A stretch of 6,179 nucleotides of DNA from Lentisphaeria bacterium (GTDB lineage: Bacteria > Verrucomicrobiota > Lentisphaeria > Oligosphaerales > Oligosphaeraceae), in assembly GCA_016287975.1 (NCBI GenBank), contig JAEEXV010000038.1:1-6179 (forward strand). The letters are read 5' to 3'. Positions within the stretch are counted from its first letter, which is position 1. The number at the start of each line of letters is the position of its first letter. A program made the translations under genes and the position numbers. Under the pieces are notes generated by a model. It was given only the letters and a program-made list of their open reading frames with translations, searched no databases and was not told the origin of the DNA. Positions 1-5,972 of this stretch are shown here, in pieces.

Positions 1-1416
1 ATCGGCGAATCCGCCTTCGAGGGCTGTACCGCCCTCACCTCCGTCACCCTTCCCGACACCGTCACCGAGATCGGCAAATCCGCCTTCCGGGACTGCACCG
101 CCCTCGCGACCGTCCGCCTCAGCCAGGCCCTCACATCCATTCCCTTCGGAGCCTTTTCCTCCTGCTCCAAACTGAAGTCCATCGACATCCCCGGCGAGGT
201 GACTGCCATCCATATCCTCGCCTTCGCAAACTGCTCCTCCCTCGCCACCGTCAACCTCTGCCAAAAGGTCGCCACCATAGGTGACCAGGCATTCGAGTGC
301 TGCTCCGCCCTTAAGTCCATCACCCTCCCCGCCAGCCTGACGAGAATCTGCAGCGACGCCTTCCATTGCTGCACCTCCCTCGCCACCGTCAACACCACTA
401 ACGCCAGCGCCCTCACCAGAATCGACGAGTTCGCGTTCCAGGACTGCGCCAAACTCAAATCCTTCGCCATCCCGCCCGCCGTCACCGAGATCGGCAACAA
501 CCCCTTCTATGGCTGCTCCTCCCTCACCGCCTTCACTGTCGCCGACGGCAACGAGCGCTTCACCGCAAAAAACGGCCTCCTCTACACCCGCGACGGGGGC
601 GAACTCGTCGCCGTCCCCGGCGCCTACGCCAAGCCCGTCGTCCTGGATGACGACGTCTATGTAGTCCGCCGTTACGCCGCCTTCGGCTGCGCCAAAGTCC
701 CCTCCGTTACCCTCGGTGCCAACGTGTCTGAAATCGGGGTTTGCGCCTTCGCTGGCTGCTCATCCCTCAAATCCTTCACCGTCGATCCCCGGAACATATC
801 CTTCGCCGCCGACGCAGACGGCATCCTGTACACGAAAGACAAAAGTCAACTTGTGTGCGTCCCCGGGGCCTACTCCGGCACCCTGACCATCCCCGACGCG
901 ACGACCTCCATCGAAGCCTACGCCGCCTACAACTGCGCAAAAATCAAGACCGTCGTCCTATGCAAGGCCCTCTCCGCCATCGGCGACAACGCCTTCTCGG
1001 GATGCGCCGCCCTCAAGACCTTCACCGTCCCCGCCGGCAACACCGCCTTCGCCGTGCAGGACGGGCTGCTCCTCTCCGCCGACAAGACGCGCCTTGTGTC
1101 CGTCCCAGGAGCCTACTCCGGCGCGCTCGCCATCCCCGACACCGTCACCCGCCTCTCCGAGGGCTGCGCCGAGGGCTGCGCGAAACTCACCGCCGTCACC
1201 ATCCCCGCCGGCGTCCACACAGTGTCCTTCTACGCCTTCGCGCGCTGCCCCAAACTCGCCTCCGTCGCGATTCTTGCGAGGTGCGTCGATATTCAAGGCC
1301 ACTCCTTCGCGCACTGCACCTCCCTGAAGTCCCTCACTCTTCCCGCCGAAACACGTGATCTAACAACCTACGCCTTCTTCGGCTGCACCAAACTCGCCGC
1401 CTTGAACTTTCTCGGC
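1..1416 (+). repeat. LRR_5 repeat block 1 (about 16 repeats), coding
   Basis: In-frame repeats of about 69 bp encode I-G-x-x-A-F-x-x-C-x-x-L units, with the cysteine of each unit conserved almost throughout (the buried ladder position of TpLRR proteins). The block is already in progress at base 1. It ends after the unit starting LTTYAFFGCTKL (codons from 1360). Confidence 0.85.
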
Positions 1417-3372
1417 AAACCCGGGTTCAACGGCAACTTGACCGACTACCCCCTCCCCGCCAAATGCGTCGTCTATGCGTACGAATCCAACGGCTGGCAA
1501 GGCGTGCAGACCTACGCCGGCGCCCCCGTCCAATTCCTCCCCGTCGACGTCACCTACGACAACGAGGGCGATTCCGTCACCATCACCGGCCTCGCCAACG
1601 CCAAAACCACCGCCCTCGTCATTCCCCCCATGCTCGACGGCCTCCCCGTGACGAAGATCGCACTGGCTGCCTTCAGAGACCAGACCAAACTCAAGAGCGT
1701 CACCCTCCCCGACACCATCACCTCAATAGCGTCCTCCGCCTTCGAAAACTGCGCCTCGCTCGCCACCATCAACCTCCCCGAGGGACTTCAGACCATTGGG
1801 GCACATGTCTTCCAGGACTGCTCCAAACTCAAGGCCCTGACCATCCCCTCCACCGTCAGTTCCATCAACGAGGGTTCCTTCGCCTACTGCAAATCCCTGA
1901 AGTCCCTCGTGGTCGCCGAGGGCAACACGCACTACCGCGTCATACAGGGCGCGCTCTACGAAATCAACATGAGCGGCATTCCCAATATCCTCGAATATGT
2001 TCCCGCCTCGTTTTCCGGCGTCTTCGTCGCCCCAGATACCACCGAGGTGGTCCACTTTTACGCCTTCGCGGGCTGCGCCAAACTCACCTCCGTCACCCTC
2101 CCGGACCACATTTACTTTATCGGCTTAGGAGCCTTCGAGAACTGCACCTCCCTCACCGAGTTCCGTGTTCCCGCCAACGTCCAACTCATCGGCGATGAAA
2201 CCTTCTCCGGCTGCACCAAACTCTCCTCCGTCATCCTACCCGAGGGCCTCACACAGATCCATAGTAAGGCATTCAAGGATTGCAAATCCCTGGCCTCCGT
2301 CACGCTTCCCTCCACCGTCACCTACATCGACAACAACGCCTTCGACGGCTGCGAGAAACTCGCCTCGATCGTCATCCCGGCCTCCGTCGAAATACTCTAT
2401 GGCGGCGCCTTCGACAACTGCAAGAAACTCCTCGACATCTGGTTCCTCGGCGATTCCAAGAAGAACTTCAGGGATTCCGTCCTCCAGGCCAAGACGAAGG
2501 TCCACGCCTCGTGGGACGGCACCTTCGGCACCACCCCCAAGGGCGCCGCCGTCACCGTCACCCCCTTCGACCCCGCCCCCGTCGCGGTCGAGATCGACGG
2601 CCCCGCCGCGCTGAACCCCGGCGCCAAGGCCGCGTACACCTTCATCATGAACGGCGCCCCCGCGACCCCCGTCTGGGCCATCGGCTACGGCGCCAAGACC
2701 GCGAAGGTCGACAAGAAGGGCGTCGTCACCGCAGGCAAGCCCGACCTCGCCCAGACCGTGATCCTCTGCGCGCGCGCCACCGCCCCCGACGGACACCCAG
2801 TCGAGGCGCACTTCACCATCGCCGTCGAGCCCGTCTCCTACGCCGTCAGCGCCGTCAACGCGACCGCCAGCGTGCCCGCCGCCTCCATGGGCGCCGAAGT
2901 CACCGTGACCGCGCGCCTCCCCGAGGGCGCCAGTGCCGCCGACTATACCGTCGCCTGGACCTTCTCCCCGAAGGTCGACTACACCGCCACCAGCCTCGCC
3001 GCGACCTTCACGATGCCCAACAAGGCCGTCAAGGCCACCGCGAAAGTCACCCGAAAGGCGAACCGCCGCAGCGCGCCGAACACCCTCGCCCTCTTCCACG
3101 GCGGCGTCACCGTGACCTGGACCGCCCGCGACGGCCAGACCGGAACCCTCCACATCGTCGACGATCCCGCCCTCGCAGCCGCCATCCTCGACGCCGACGA
3201 CACCGCCCAGGTCGCCTTCCGCGACGACGCCCTCTGGCAATTCACCCTCCCCGCCGCCGCCGTCCTGTACGTCGGCGACAACGCCCTCCGCCTCCTCCTC
3301 CCCGACGGCACCGCCATCCCCGCCGACGGCGCCACTGCCCCCGCAGGAGACCTTCTCCTGAGCGAGGAATGA
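1..3372 (+). CDS. BspA-like leucine-rich-repeat (LRR_5/TpLRR) surface protein, 5' partial
   Basis: The frame is open from base 1 and ends at TGA 3370-3372, giving 1123 residues with the start outside the window. The GTG at 199 is internal, because the same repeat pattern continues upstream of it. About 26 repeats of roughly 23 residues follow the form I-G-x-x-A-F-x-x-C-x-x-L-x-x-(hydrophobic)-x-(hydrophobic)-P, typical of Treponema/Bacteroides BspA-type LRRs. They form block 1 (residues 1-472) and block 2 (553-820), separated by a linker that ends in a V-I-P-x-x-x-x-G-L-P-V-T lead-in, as is usual before such arrays. Residues 857-944 look like a bacterial Ig-like (BIG2-type) domain. Residues 945-1018 form a second beta module ending in a TFTMPNKAVKATAKV motif. 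Residues 1019-1123 are unrecognised. No membrane segment, LPXTG or PEP-CTERM signal is visible at the C-terminus. Known relatives are secreted or surface proteins used in adhesion, so a signal peptide is expected upstream. Function in adhesion is inferred; the LRR family assignment is firm. Confidence 0.93.
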   Translation: MGESAFEGCTALTSVTLPDTVTEIGKSAFRDCTALATVRLSQALTSIPFGAFSSCSKLKSIDIPGEVTAIHILAFANCSSLATVNLCQKVATIGDQAFECCSALKSITLPASLTRICSDAFHCCTSLATVNTTNASALTRIDEFAFQDCAKLKSFAIPPAVTEIGNNPFYGCSSLTAFTVADGNERFTAKNGLLYTRDGGELVAVPGAYAKPVVLDDDVYVVRRYAAFGCAKVPSVTLGANVSEIGVCAFAGCSSLKSFTVDPRNISFAADADGILYTKDKSQLVCVPGAYSGTLTIPDATTSIEAYAAYNCAKIKTVVLCKALSAIGDNAFSGCAALKTFTVPAGNTAFAVQDGLLLSADKTRLVSVPGAYSGALAIPDTVTRLSEGCAEGCAKLTAVTIPAGVHTVSFYAFARCPKLASVAILARCVDIQGHSFAHCTSLKSLTLPAETRDLTTYAFFGCTKLAALNFLGKPGFNGNLTDYPLPAKCVVYAYESNGWQGVQTYAGAPVQFLPVDVTYDNEGDSVTITGLANAKTTALVIPPMLDGLPVTKIALAAFRDQTKLKSVTLPDTITSIASSAFENCASLATINLPEGLQTIGAHVFQDCSKLKALTIPSTVSSINEGSFAYCKSLKSLVVAEGNTHYRVIQGALYEINMSGIPNILEYVPASFSGVFVAPDTTEVVHFYAFAGCAKLTSVTLPDHIYFIGLGAFENCTSLTEFRVPANVQLIGDETFSGCTKLSSVILPEGLTQIHSKAFKDCKSLASVTLPSTVTYIDNNAFDGCEKLASIVIPASVEILYGGAFDNCKKLLDIWFLGDSKKNFRDSVLQAKTKVHASWDGTFGTTPKGAAVTVTPFDPAPVAVEIDGPAALNPGAKAAYTFIMNGAPATPVWAIGYGAKTAKVDKKGVVTAGKPDLAQTVILCARATAPDGHPVEAHFTIAVEPVSYAVSAVNATASVPAASMGAEVTVTARLPEGASAADYTVAWTFSPKVDYTATSLAATFTMPNKAVKATAKVTRKANRRSAPNTLALFHGGVTVTWTARDGQTGTLHIVDDPALAAAILDADDTAQVAFRDDALWQFTLPAAAVLYVGDNALRLLLPDGTAIPADGATAPAGDLLLSEE
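490..1221 (+). repeat. Three tandem 81/82-residue LRR super-repeats
   Basis: Three consecutive in-frame units span 490-732 (81 codons), 733-978 (82) and 979-1221 (81). Each consists of one LRR, an island of the form G-N-x-x-F...D-G-(I/L)-L...L-V-x-V-P-G-A-Y, and a second degenerate LRR containing C-A-K. All three begin at an I-G codon pair. A diverged fourth copy (85 codons) occurs at 1864-2118 in block 2. These are coding repeats within the LRR protein. Confidence 0.85.
1657..2460 (+). repeat. LRR_5 repeat block 2 (about 10 repeats), coding
   Basis: A second run of the same 23-residue units starts at IALAAF (1657) and ends after LYGGAFDNCKKLLDIWFLG. It includes one island-containing long unit at 1864-2118. 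It is preceded by a non-LRR linker (1417-1656) that resembles the standard entry sequence of BspA-type domains, which suggests duplication of a whole LRR domain within the gene. Confidence 0.8.
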
Positions 3373-3448
3373 GGAGTCTTTCCCGACGCTTGAAGCGTTC
3401 CCAAAAGGGAACTGCTCCTCGCTCGATAGTCGTTGCCAAAGTCGGGAA
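3360..3448 (+). other. Nested and overlapping inverted repeats after the LRR gene
   Basis: Three pairings are visible. First, a hairpin with arms GTTCCC (3397-3402) and GGGAAC (3407-3412) and an AAAA loop; it extends by AGC/GCT (3394-3396 with 3414-3416) past a bulged T at 3413. Second, GAGCGAGGA (3360-3368) is the exact complement of TCCTCGCTC (3416-3424), enclosing the LRR stop codon. Third, TTCCCGAC (3380-3387) is the exact complement of GTCGGGAA (3441-3448). The second and third pairings cross, so they would be alternatives or a pseudoknot. No T-tract follows, so a classical intrinsic terminator is not supported. It may be a structured RNA, an atypical transcript end or a small interspersed repeat. 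Confidence 0.55.
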
Positions 3449-3489
3449 GTCAAGGCGTCCCGCCGTGCCCTCCCTCATTTGGCCTCCTG

Positions 3490-3537
3490 AAAACTCATAG
3501 TTCCCCCAACAAACATCCCCAAAAACTCCAAGTTCCC
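3490..3537 (+). repeat. Direct repeat AAAACTCnnAGTTCCC, two copies upstream of the deacetylase-like gene
   Basis: Copies at 3490-3505 and 3522-3537 match at 14 of 16 positions, with their starts 32 bp apart. The second copy ends one base before the ATG at 3539. The AGTTCCC core is complementary to AGGGAACT at 3406-3413 in the upstream hairpin. The rest of the 3449-3538 interval shows no Shine-Dalgarno sequence and no promoter that I can recognise. Confidence 0.5.
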
Positions 3538-3538
3538 T

Positions 3539-4735
3539 ATGATCTCCATCACCAACTGGCGCCAAGGCGCGCTCCTCAACCACAACCACGGCCGCGAGAC
3601 CGAGCATGAACTCACCATTCCCGTCGAAGGCATTTCGGAGAGCGGCTACCCCGTCGAGGTCAACGGCGTCCGCGCCGAAATGGACGGTCCGCGTTTCTTC
3701 GCGGAGATTCCGCTGACGCAGAAGTTCAACACCGTCACGGCGACCGCGATCACCCCGTATGGCAACTACTCCCAGGAACTCACCCTCGTCTGGGACAAGA
3801 AGTCCTTCAAGCGCTGCAACTTCTACATTGACGACCACAGTTTCGTCTTCACCGACCTGGCCAAGGAGCGCCCGAAGAGCGCCTTCGACCACTTCTACCT
3901 GGGCGGCCTCAAGAAGATCCACGCGGAGACCGGCTTCAAGGTCACGCTCAACTGCTTCTACCGCAACGACCACCACCCCTTCGAACTGAAGGACATGCCC
4001 GACCTCTGGAAGGCCGAGTTCATCGACAACTCCGACTGGCTCCGCTTCTCCTTCCACTCCTACAGCGAATTCCCCGACCGCCCGTACGCCGAGGCCACCG
4101 CCGAGGAGTTCGGACACGACTGGGATCTGGTCCAGAATGAGATCATCCGCTTCGCGGGCGAGCAGTCCTACATCCCGCCGGTCGTCATCCACTGGGCCAA
4201 CATCCACCCCGCCGTCGCCCAGGAATGCATCCGCCGAGGCATGACCTGCTACTCCTCCTCCTTCCGTCTCCGCGTCATGGGCGGCCCCAGCCTCGCCGAC
4301 CGCCAGAAAGGCGGCAACATGGCCGCCGTCGAACAGCGCTCCGCCTCCGGCGCCGACCGCGCCACCGACGCCACCGACGGCTTCAAACTCCACTACGGAT
4401 TCACCGAAGAAGACGGCTACACCGCCAAGCACCTGAACTACTACGACCCCCTCCTCAAGATCTTCTTCTTCCGCTCCACCGGCACCACCTGCAACCTCTA
4501 CTCACAGGACACCATCCGCCAGAAGTTCAAGCAGATCTTCGCCAACGCCGACCGCTACGGCAACGAGGCCTTCAACGGCGGCTCCCACGAACAATACACC
4601 TTCCCCTACTACCCCAACTACATCCCAGACCACCTCGAACGCATCCGCACCGCCGTCCGCTGCATGATCGACTACGGCTGCAAACCCGTCTTCTTCCCCG
4701 AAGGAATCCTCGGAAACACCGCCTGGGACAAGTAA
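3539..4735 (+). CDS. Polysaccharide-deacetylase-fold protein with N-terminal Ig-like (glucodextranase-B-like) domain
   Basis: 398 residues, ATG 3539 to TAA 4733-4735. Residues about 25-85 read as a small beta-sandwich (YPVEVNGVRAEMDG, then IPLT...NTVTATAITPYG), the pattern of Ig-like domain B of glucodextranase and related carbohydrate-active proteins. The remainder resembles the deacetylase/glycoside-hydrolase-like beta/alpha-barrel fold. FYIDDHSFVF (D98, D99, H100) sits where a TFDD-type metal motif would be, FSFHSYSEFPDRPY (H173) resembles the second His motif, and VVIHWANIHP (H218, H223) and GGSHEQYTFP (H350) are further histidine-bearing candidates for the active site. No signal peptide or membrane segment is present, so the protein is probably cytoplasmic, which is unusual for a deacetylase. 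A Ser/Ala/Asp-rich stretch (residues 250-281) is probably a surface loop. The start is chosen because the N-terminal strand begins immediately after it; no Shine-Dalgarno precedes it. Substrate unknown. The fold is inferred from motifs only; a non-enzymatic or hydrolase role is possible. Confidence 0.72.
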   Translation: MISITNWRQGALLNHNHGRETEHELTIPVEGISESGYPVEVNGVRAEMDGPRFFAEIPLTQKFNTVTATAITPYGNYSQELTLVWDKKSFKRCNFYIDDHSFVFTDLAKERPKSAFDHFYLGGLKKIHAETGFKVTLNCFYRNDHHPFELKDMPDLWKAEFIDNSDWLRFSFHSYSEFPDRPYAEATAEEFGHDWDLVQNEIIRFAGEQSYIPPVVIHWANIHPAVAQECIRRGMTCYSSSFRLRVMGGPSLADRQKGGNMAAVEQRSASGADRATDATDGFKLHYGFTEEDGYTAKHLNYYDPLLKIFFFRSTGTTCNLYSQDTIRQKFKQIFANADRYGNEAFNGGSHEQYTFPYYPNYIPDHLERIRTAVRCMIDYGCKPVFFPEGILGNTAWDK

Positions 4736-4759
4736 CAGCGGATAATGCCGCCCGGAAAA

Positions 4760-4789
4760 CACGCGGCCGGTCCTGCGCCGGACCGCGTG
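4760..4789 (+). other. GC-rich stem-loop downstream of the deacetylase-like gene
   Basis: CACGCGG (4760-4766) pairs with CCGCGTG (4783-4789) and CCGG (4767-4770) with CCGG (4778-4781), leaving a 7-nt loop and one bulged A at 4782. There is no following T-tract. It lies 24 bases after the stop codon and directly ahead of the terminator hairpin, so it may help protect the 3' end of the transcript or assist termination. Confidence 0.55.
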
Positions 4790-4803
4790 CAGCCTGATTC
4801 TGC

Positions 4804-4833
4804 GCTGGGCCGCGCTGCGGCCCGGTTGCTTTT
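4804..4833 (+). terminator. Intrinsic (rho-independent) terminator of the deacetylase-like gene
   Basis: GGGCCGC (4807-4813) pairs perfectly with GCGGCCC (4817-4823) around a GCT loop. The stem is lengthened at its base by T4806-G4824 and C4805-G4825. It is followed at once by TTGCTTTT (4826-4833). The GC-rich stem plus T-rich tail fits an intrinsic terminator and isolates the following toxin-antitoxin operon from the upstream gene. Confidence 0.75.
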
Positions 4834-4836
4834 GGC

Positions 4837-4859
4837 GTGATATATTATTGTCATATCAC
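4837..4859 (+). promoter_or_regulatory. Palindromic operator candidate and AT-rich promoter region of vapBC
   Basis: GTGATAT (4837-4843) and ATATCAC (4853-4859) form a perfect 7-bp inverted repeat with a 9-bp centre, located 16 bp before the vapB ATG. It is the only AT-rich patch nearby and contains TATATT and TATTAT, both resembling a -10 box. I could not find a convincing -35 at correct spacing. VapB antitoxins of the AbrB type bind such palindromes and repress their own operon, so this is the expected place for autoregulation. Confidence 0.55.
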
Positions 4860-4862
4860 ACC

Positions 4863-4868
4863 AGGAGG
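4863..4868 (+). promoter_or_regulatory. Strong Shine-Dalgarno site of vapB
   Basis: AGGAGG lies 6 bases before ATG 4875 and fixes the start there rather than at the in-frame TTG at 4848, which falls inside the operator palindrome. It is the only consensus ribosome-binding site seen ahead of any gene in the window. Confidence 0.8.
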
Positions 4869-4874
4869 ATCCCC

Positions 4875-5120
4875 ATGCCCGAAACCGCCATCACCCGCGT
4901 ATTCATGTGCGGCCGCTCCCAAGCCGTCCGCATTCCCAAGCACTTCCACCTGAACGCCAGGGAGGTACTGATCCAGCGCCAGGGCAATTCCCTGCTGCTG
5001 ACGCCGCGCACGGCCTCGCCCATCCCCTGGCGGCATTTCTTCGAGCACCCCGTCGGAAATCCCGATGACCTGCTCGCCGCGAAAATGCAGGAGCCGCCCG
5101 CCAAGGAACTCCCCGCCTGA
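4875..5120 (+). CDS. vapB: VapB-type (VagC/AbrB-fold) antitoxin
   Basis: 81 residues, ATG 4875 to TGA 5118-5120. The N-terminal half carries the swapped-hairpin AbrB/MazE-like DNA-binding pattern: VFMCGRSQAVRIPK (residues 9-22), followed by EVLIQRQGNSLLLTPR (30-45), the standard VagC/VapB layout of a G-x-S-Q-A-V-R-(I/L)-P core and a hydrophobic strand ending in P-R. The C-terminal half, with PWRHFFEHP and a short acidic/Pro-rich tail, is the expected toxin-neutralising segment. Known role: it binds and blocks the VapC RNase and represses the operon through its palindrome. The length is typical of the family. It lies two bases ahead of vapC, consistent with translational coupling. Confidence 0.88.
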   Translation: MPETAITRVFMCGRSQAVRIPKHFHLNAREVLIQRQGNSLLLTPRTASPIPWRHFFEHPVGNPDDLLAAKMQEPPAKELPA

Positions 5121-5122
5121 AC

Positions 5123-5521
5123 ATGCGATATCTCCTGGACACCGACATCAGCAGTTACATCATCTGCGGGCGCCATCCGCAACTGCTGAAGCACCTCGAA
5201 GAGCCAGACGCGCAATTCTGCGTCTCCGCCGTCACCGCCGCCGAACTGCTCTACGGAGCATCCCTGAAAAGTTCCCCGCGCCTACAGGAGCGCGTCGACT
5301 GCTTCCTCGAACAAGTGCAGGTCCTGGACTGGGATCTCGCCTCGGCACGCGCCTACGCGAAAATCCGCACGGACCTCACGCGCGCCGGGACGCCCATCGG
5401 CTATGACGACATGATGATCGCCGCCGCCGCCCTCGCCGACCAGGCCACGCTCGTCACCCACAACCTCCGCCATTTCAAGCGTGTCGACGGCCTTTCGGTC
5501 GTCGACTGGCTGCAGGAGTAG
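5123..5521 (+). CDS. vapC: VapC-type PIN-domain ribonuclease toxin
   Basis: 132 residues, ATG 5123 to TAG 5519-5521, which is full length for VapC. All PIN-domain metal-binding positions are present: D6 in LLDTDISSYI, E41 in TAAELLYGA, D96 in GYDDMMIAAAAL, and N114 in LVTHNLRHF, followed by the usual R-V-x-G-L-x-V-x-x-W ending. The family cleaves RNA (often tRNA or rRNA sites) in a Mg2+-dependent manner when free of VapB; the specific target cannot be read from sequence. The start has only a weak AAGGA at 5103-5107, too distant to be ideal, so its translation likely depends on ribosomes finishing vapB two bases upstream. The catalytic set is intact, so an active toxin is expected. Confidence 0.92.
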   Translation: MRYLLDTDISSYIICGRHPQLLKHLEEPDAQFCVSAVTAAELLYGASLKSSPRLQERVDCFLEQVQVLDWDLASARAYAKIRTDLTRAGTPIGYDDMMIAAAALADQATLVTHNLRHFKRVDGLSVVDWLQE

Positions 5522-5549
5522 CCGCCATCCATTCCGCAAAAAGCGGCTA
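5519..5549 (+). other. Inverted repeat joining the vapC stop and the start region of the GNAT gene
   Basis: TAGCCGC (5519-5525) is the exact complement of GCGGCTA (5543-5549). The alternative shorter hairpin CCGC-AAAAA-GCGG (5534-5546) shares its right arm. The left arm begins with the vapC stop codon; the right arm ends in the first base of an ATG. No T-tract follows. It may weaken or modulate expression of the next gene, or be fortuitous in GC-rich DNA. Confidence 0.4.
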
Positions 5550-5560
5550 TGTTACGCCCC

Positions 5561-5971
5561 ATGCCCATCGAATACCACATCAACCGCCCGCTCCCGCCCG
5601 AGGAGGCCAGCACGCTCTATCGCCTCGCCGGATGGCTCGACCCGAACGAAGGCCCCGACGACGTGCGGCGCTTCCTCGCGCACTCCCACGCCGTCGCCGG
5701 CGCCTGGGACGGCGACCGCCTCGTCGGCCTCATGCGCGCCCTCTCCGACGGCTGCTCCGACGCCTATCTGCTCGACCTCGTCGTCCACCCCGACTGGCGC
5801 CGACGCGGCATTGGCCGCGCGCTGGTCGAGCGCCTGCGCGCGCACCTCGCCGCGCAGGGCGTCTCCTGGATTGTCTGCATCGGCGTCCCCGGCACGGAGC
5901 GCCTCTACGCCGATGTCGGCGGCACCCGCCTGGACGGGCACACACCCTGGCGGCTCCCCGCCACGCCATAG
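5561..5971 (+). CDS. GNAT-family N-acetyltransferase
   Basis: 136 residues from ATG 5561 to TAG 5969-5971. An in-frame ATG at 5549 would add MLRP; 5561 is preferred because PIEYHINRPL is a normal first strand for this group, but no Shine-Dalgarno decides it. The acetyl-CoA-binding motif A is clear: LVVHPDWRRRGIGRAL (residues 73-88), with R-R-R-G-I-G as the pyrophosphate loop. It follows the beta-4 strand (YLLDLVVHP), and the strand AVAGAWDGDRLVGLMRAL (44-61) precedes it. The C-terminus ends in a compact beta-5/alpha-4 element (GTERLYADVGGTRLDG). The family transfers acetyl from acetyl-CoA to an amine on a small molecule or protein; the substrate is unknown here. No signal peptide, so cytoplasmic. 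It probably shares a transcript with the downstream gene, one base away. Confidence 0.87.
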   Translation: MPIEYHINRPLPPEEASTLYRLAGWLDPNEGPDDVRRFLAHSHAVAGAWDGDRLVGLMRALSDGCSDAYLLDLVVHPDWRRRGIGRALVERLRAHLAAQGVSWIVCIGVPGTERLYADVGGTRLDGHTPWRLPATP

Positions 5972-5972
5972 C

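Noticed and set aside
1..2460. CRISPR-like periodicity from repeating segments of about 69 bp
   Set aside because: The periodicity is protein-level LRR repetition in one open frame. DNA copies diverge throughout, with no constant repeat and variable spacer pattern.
3372..3471. Short minus-strand reading frame in the intergenic region (MREGTAGRLDFPTLATTIER...)
   Set aside because: It has no recognisable domain and consists largely of the inverted-repeat sequence. It is better treated as part of the structured intergenic region than as a gene.
2280..3500. Arg/Pro/His-rich plus-strand frames overlapping the LRR gene, and a similar one at 4225-4797 over the deacetylase-like gene
   Set aside because: The extreme Arg/Pro/His composition is what a +1/+2 shift of these GC-rich codons yields. 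No motif or ribosome-binding site supports them.
2236..4432. Long minus-strand open frames (about 400 codons each, at 2236-3453 and 3242-4432)
   Set aside because: They are Gly/Val/Glu-rich mirror images of C-ending plus-strand codons, show no domain pattern, and overlap firmly assigned genes. Third-position GC bias explains them.
4848..4874. An upstream TTG start for vapB
   Set aside because: It lies within the operator palindrome and would add residues encoded by the Shine-Dalgarno itself. ATG 4875 has AGGAGG at proper spacing and gives a normal VapB N-terminus.
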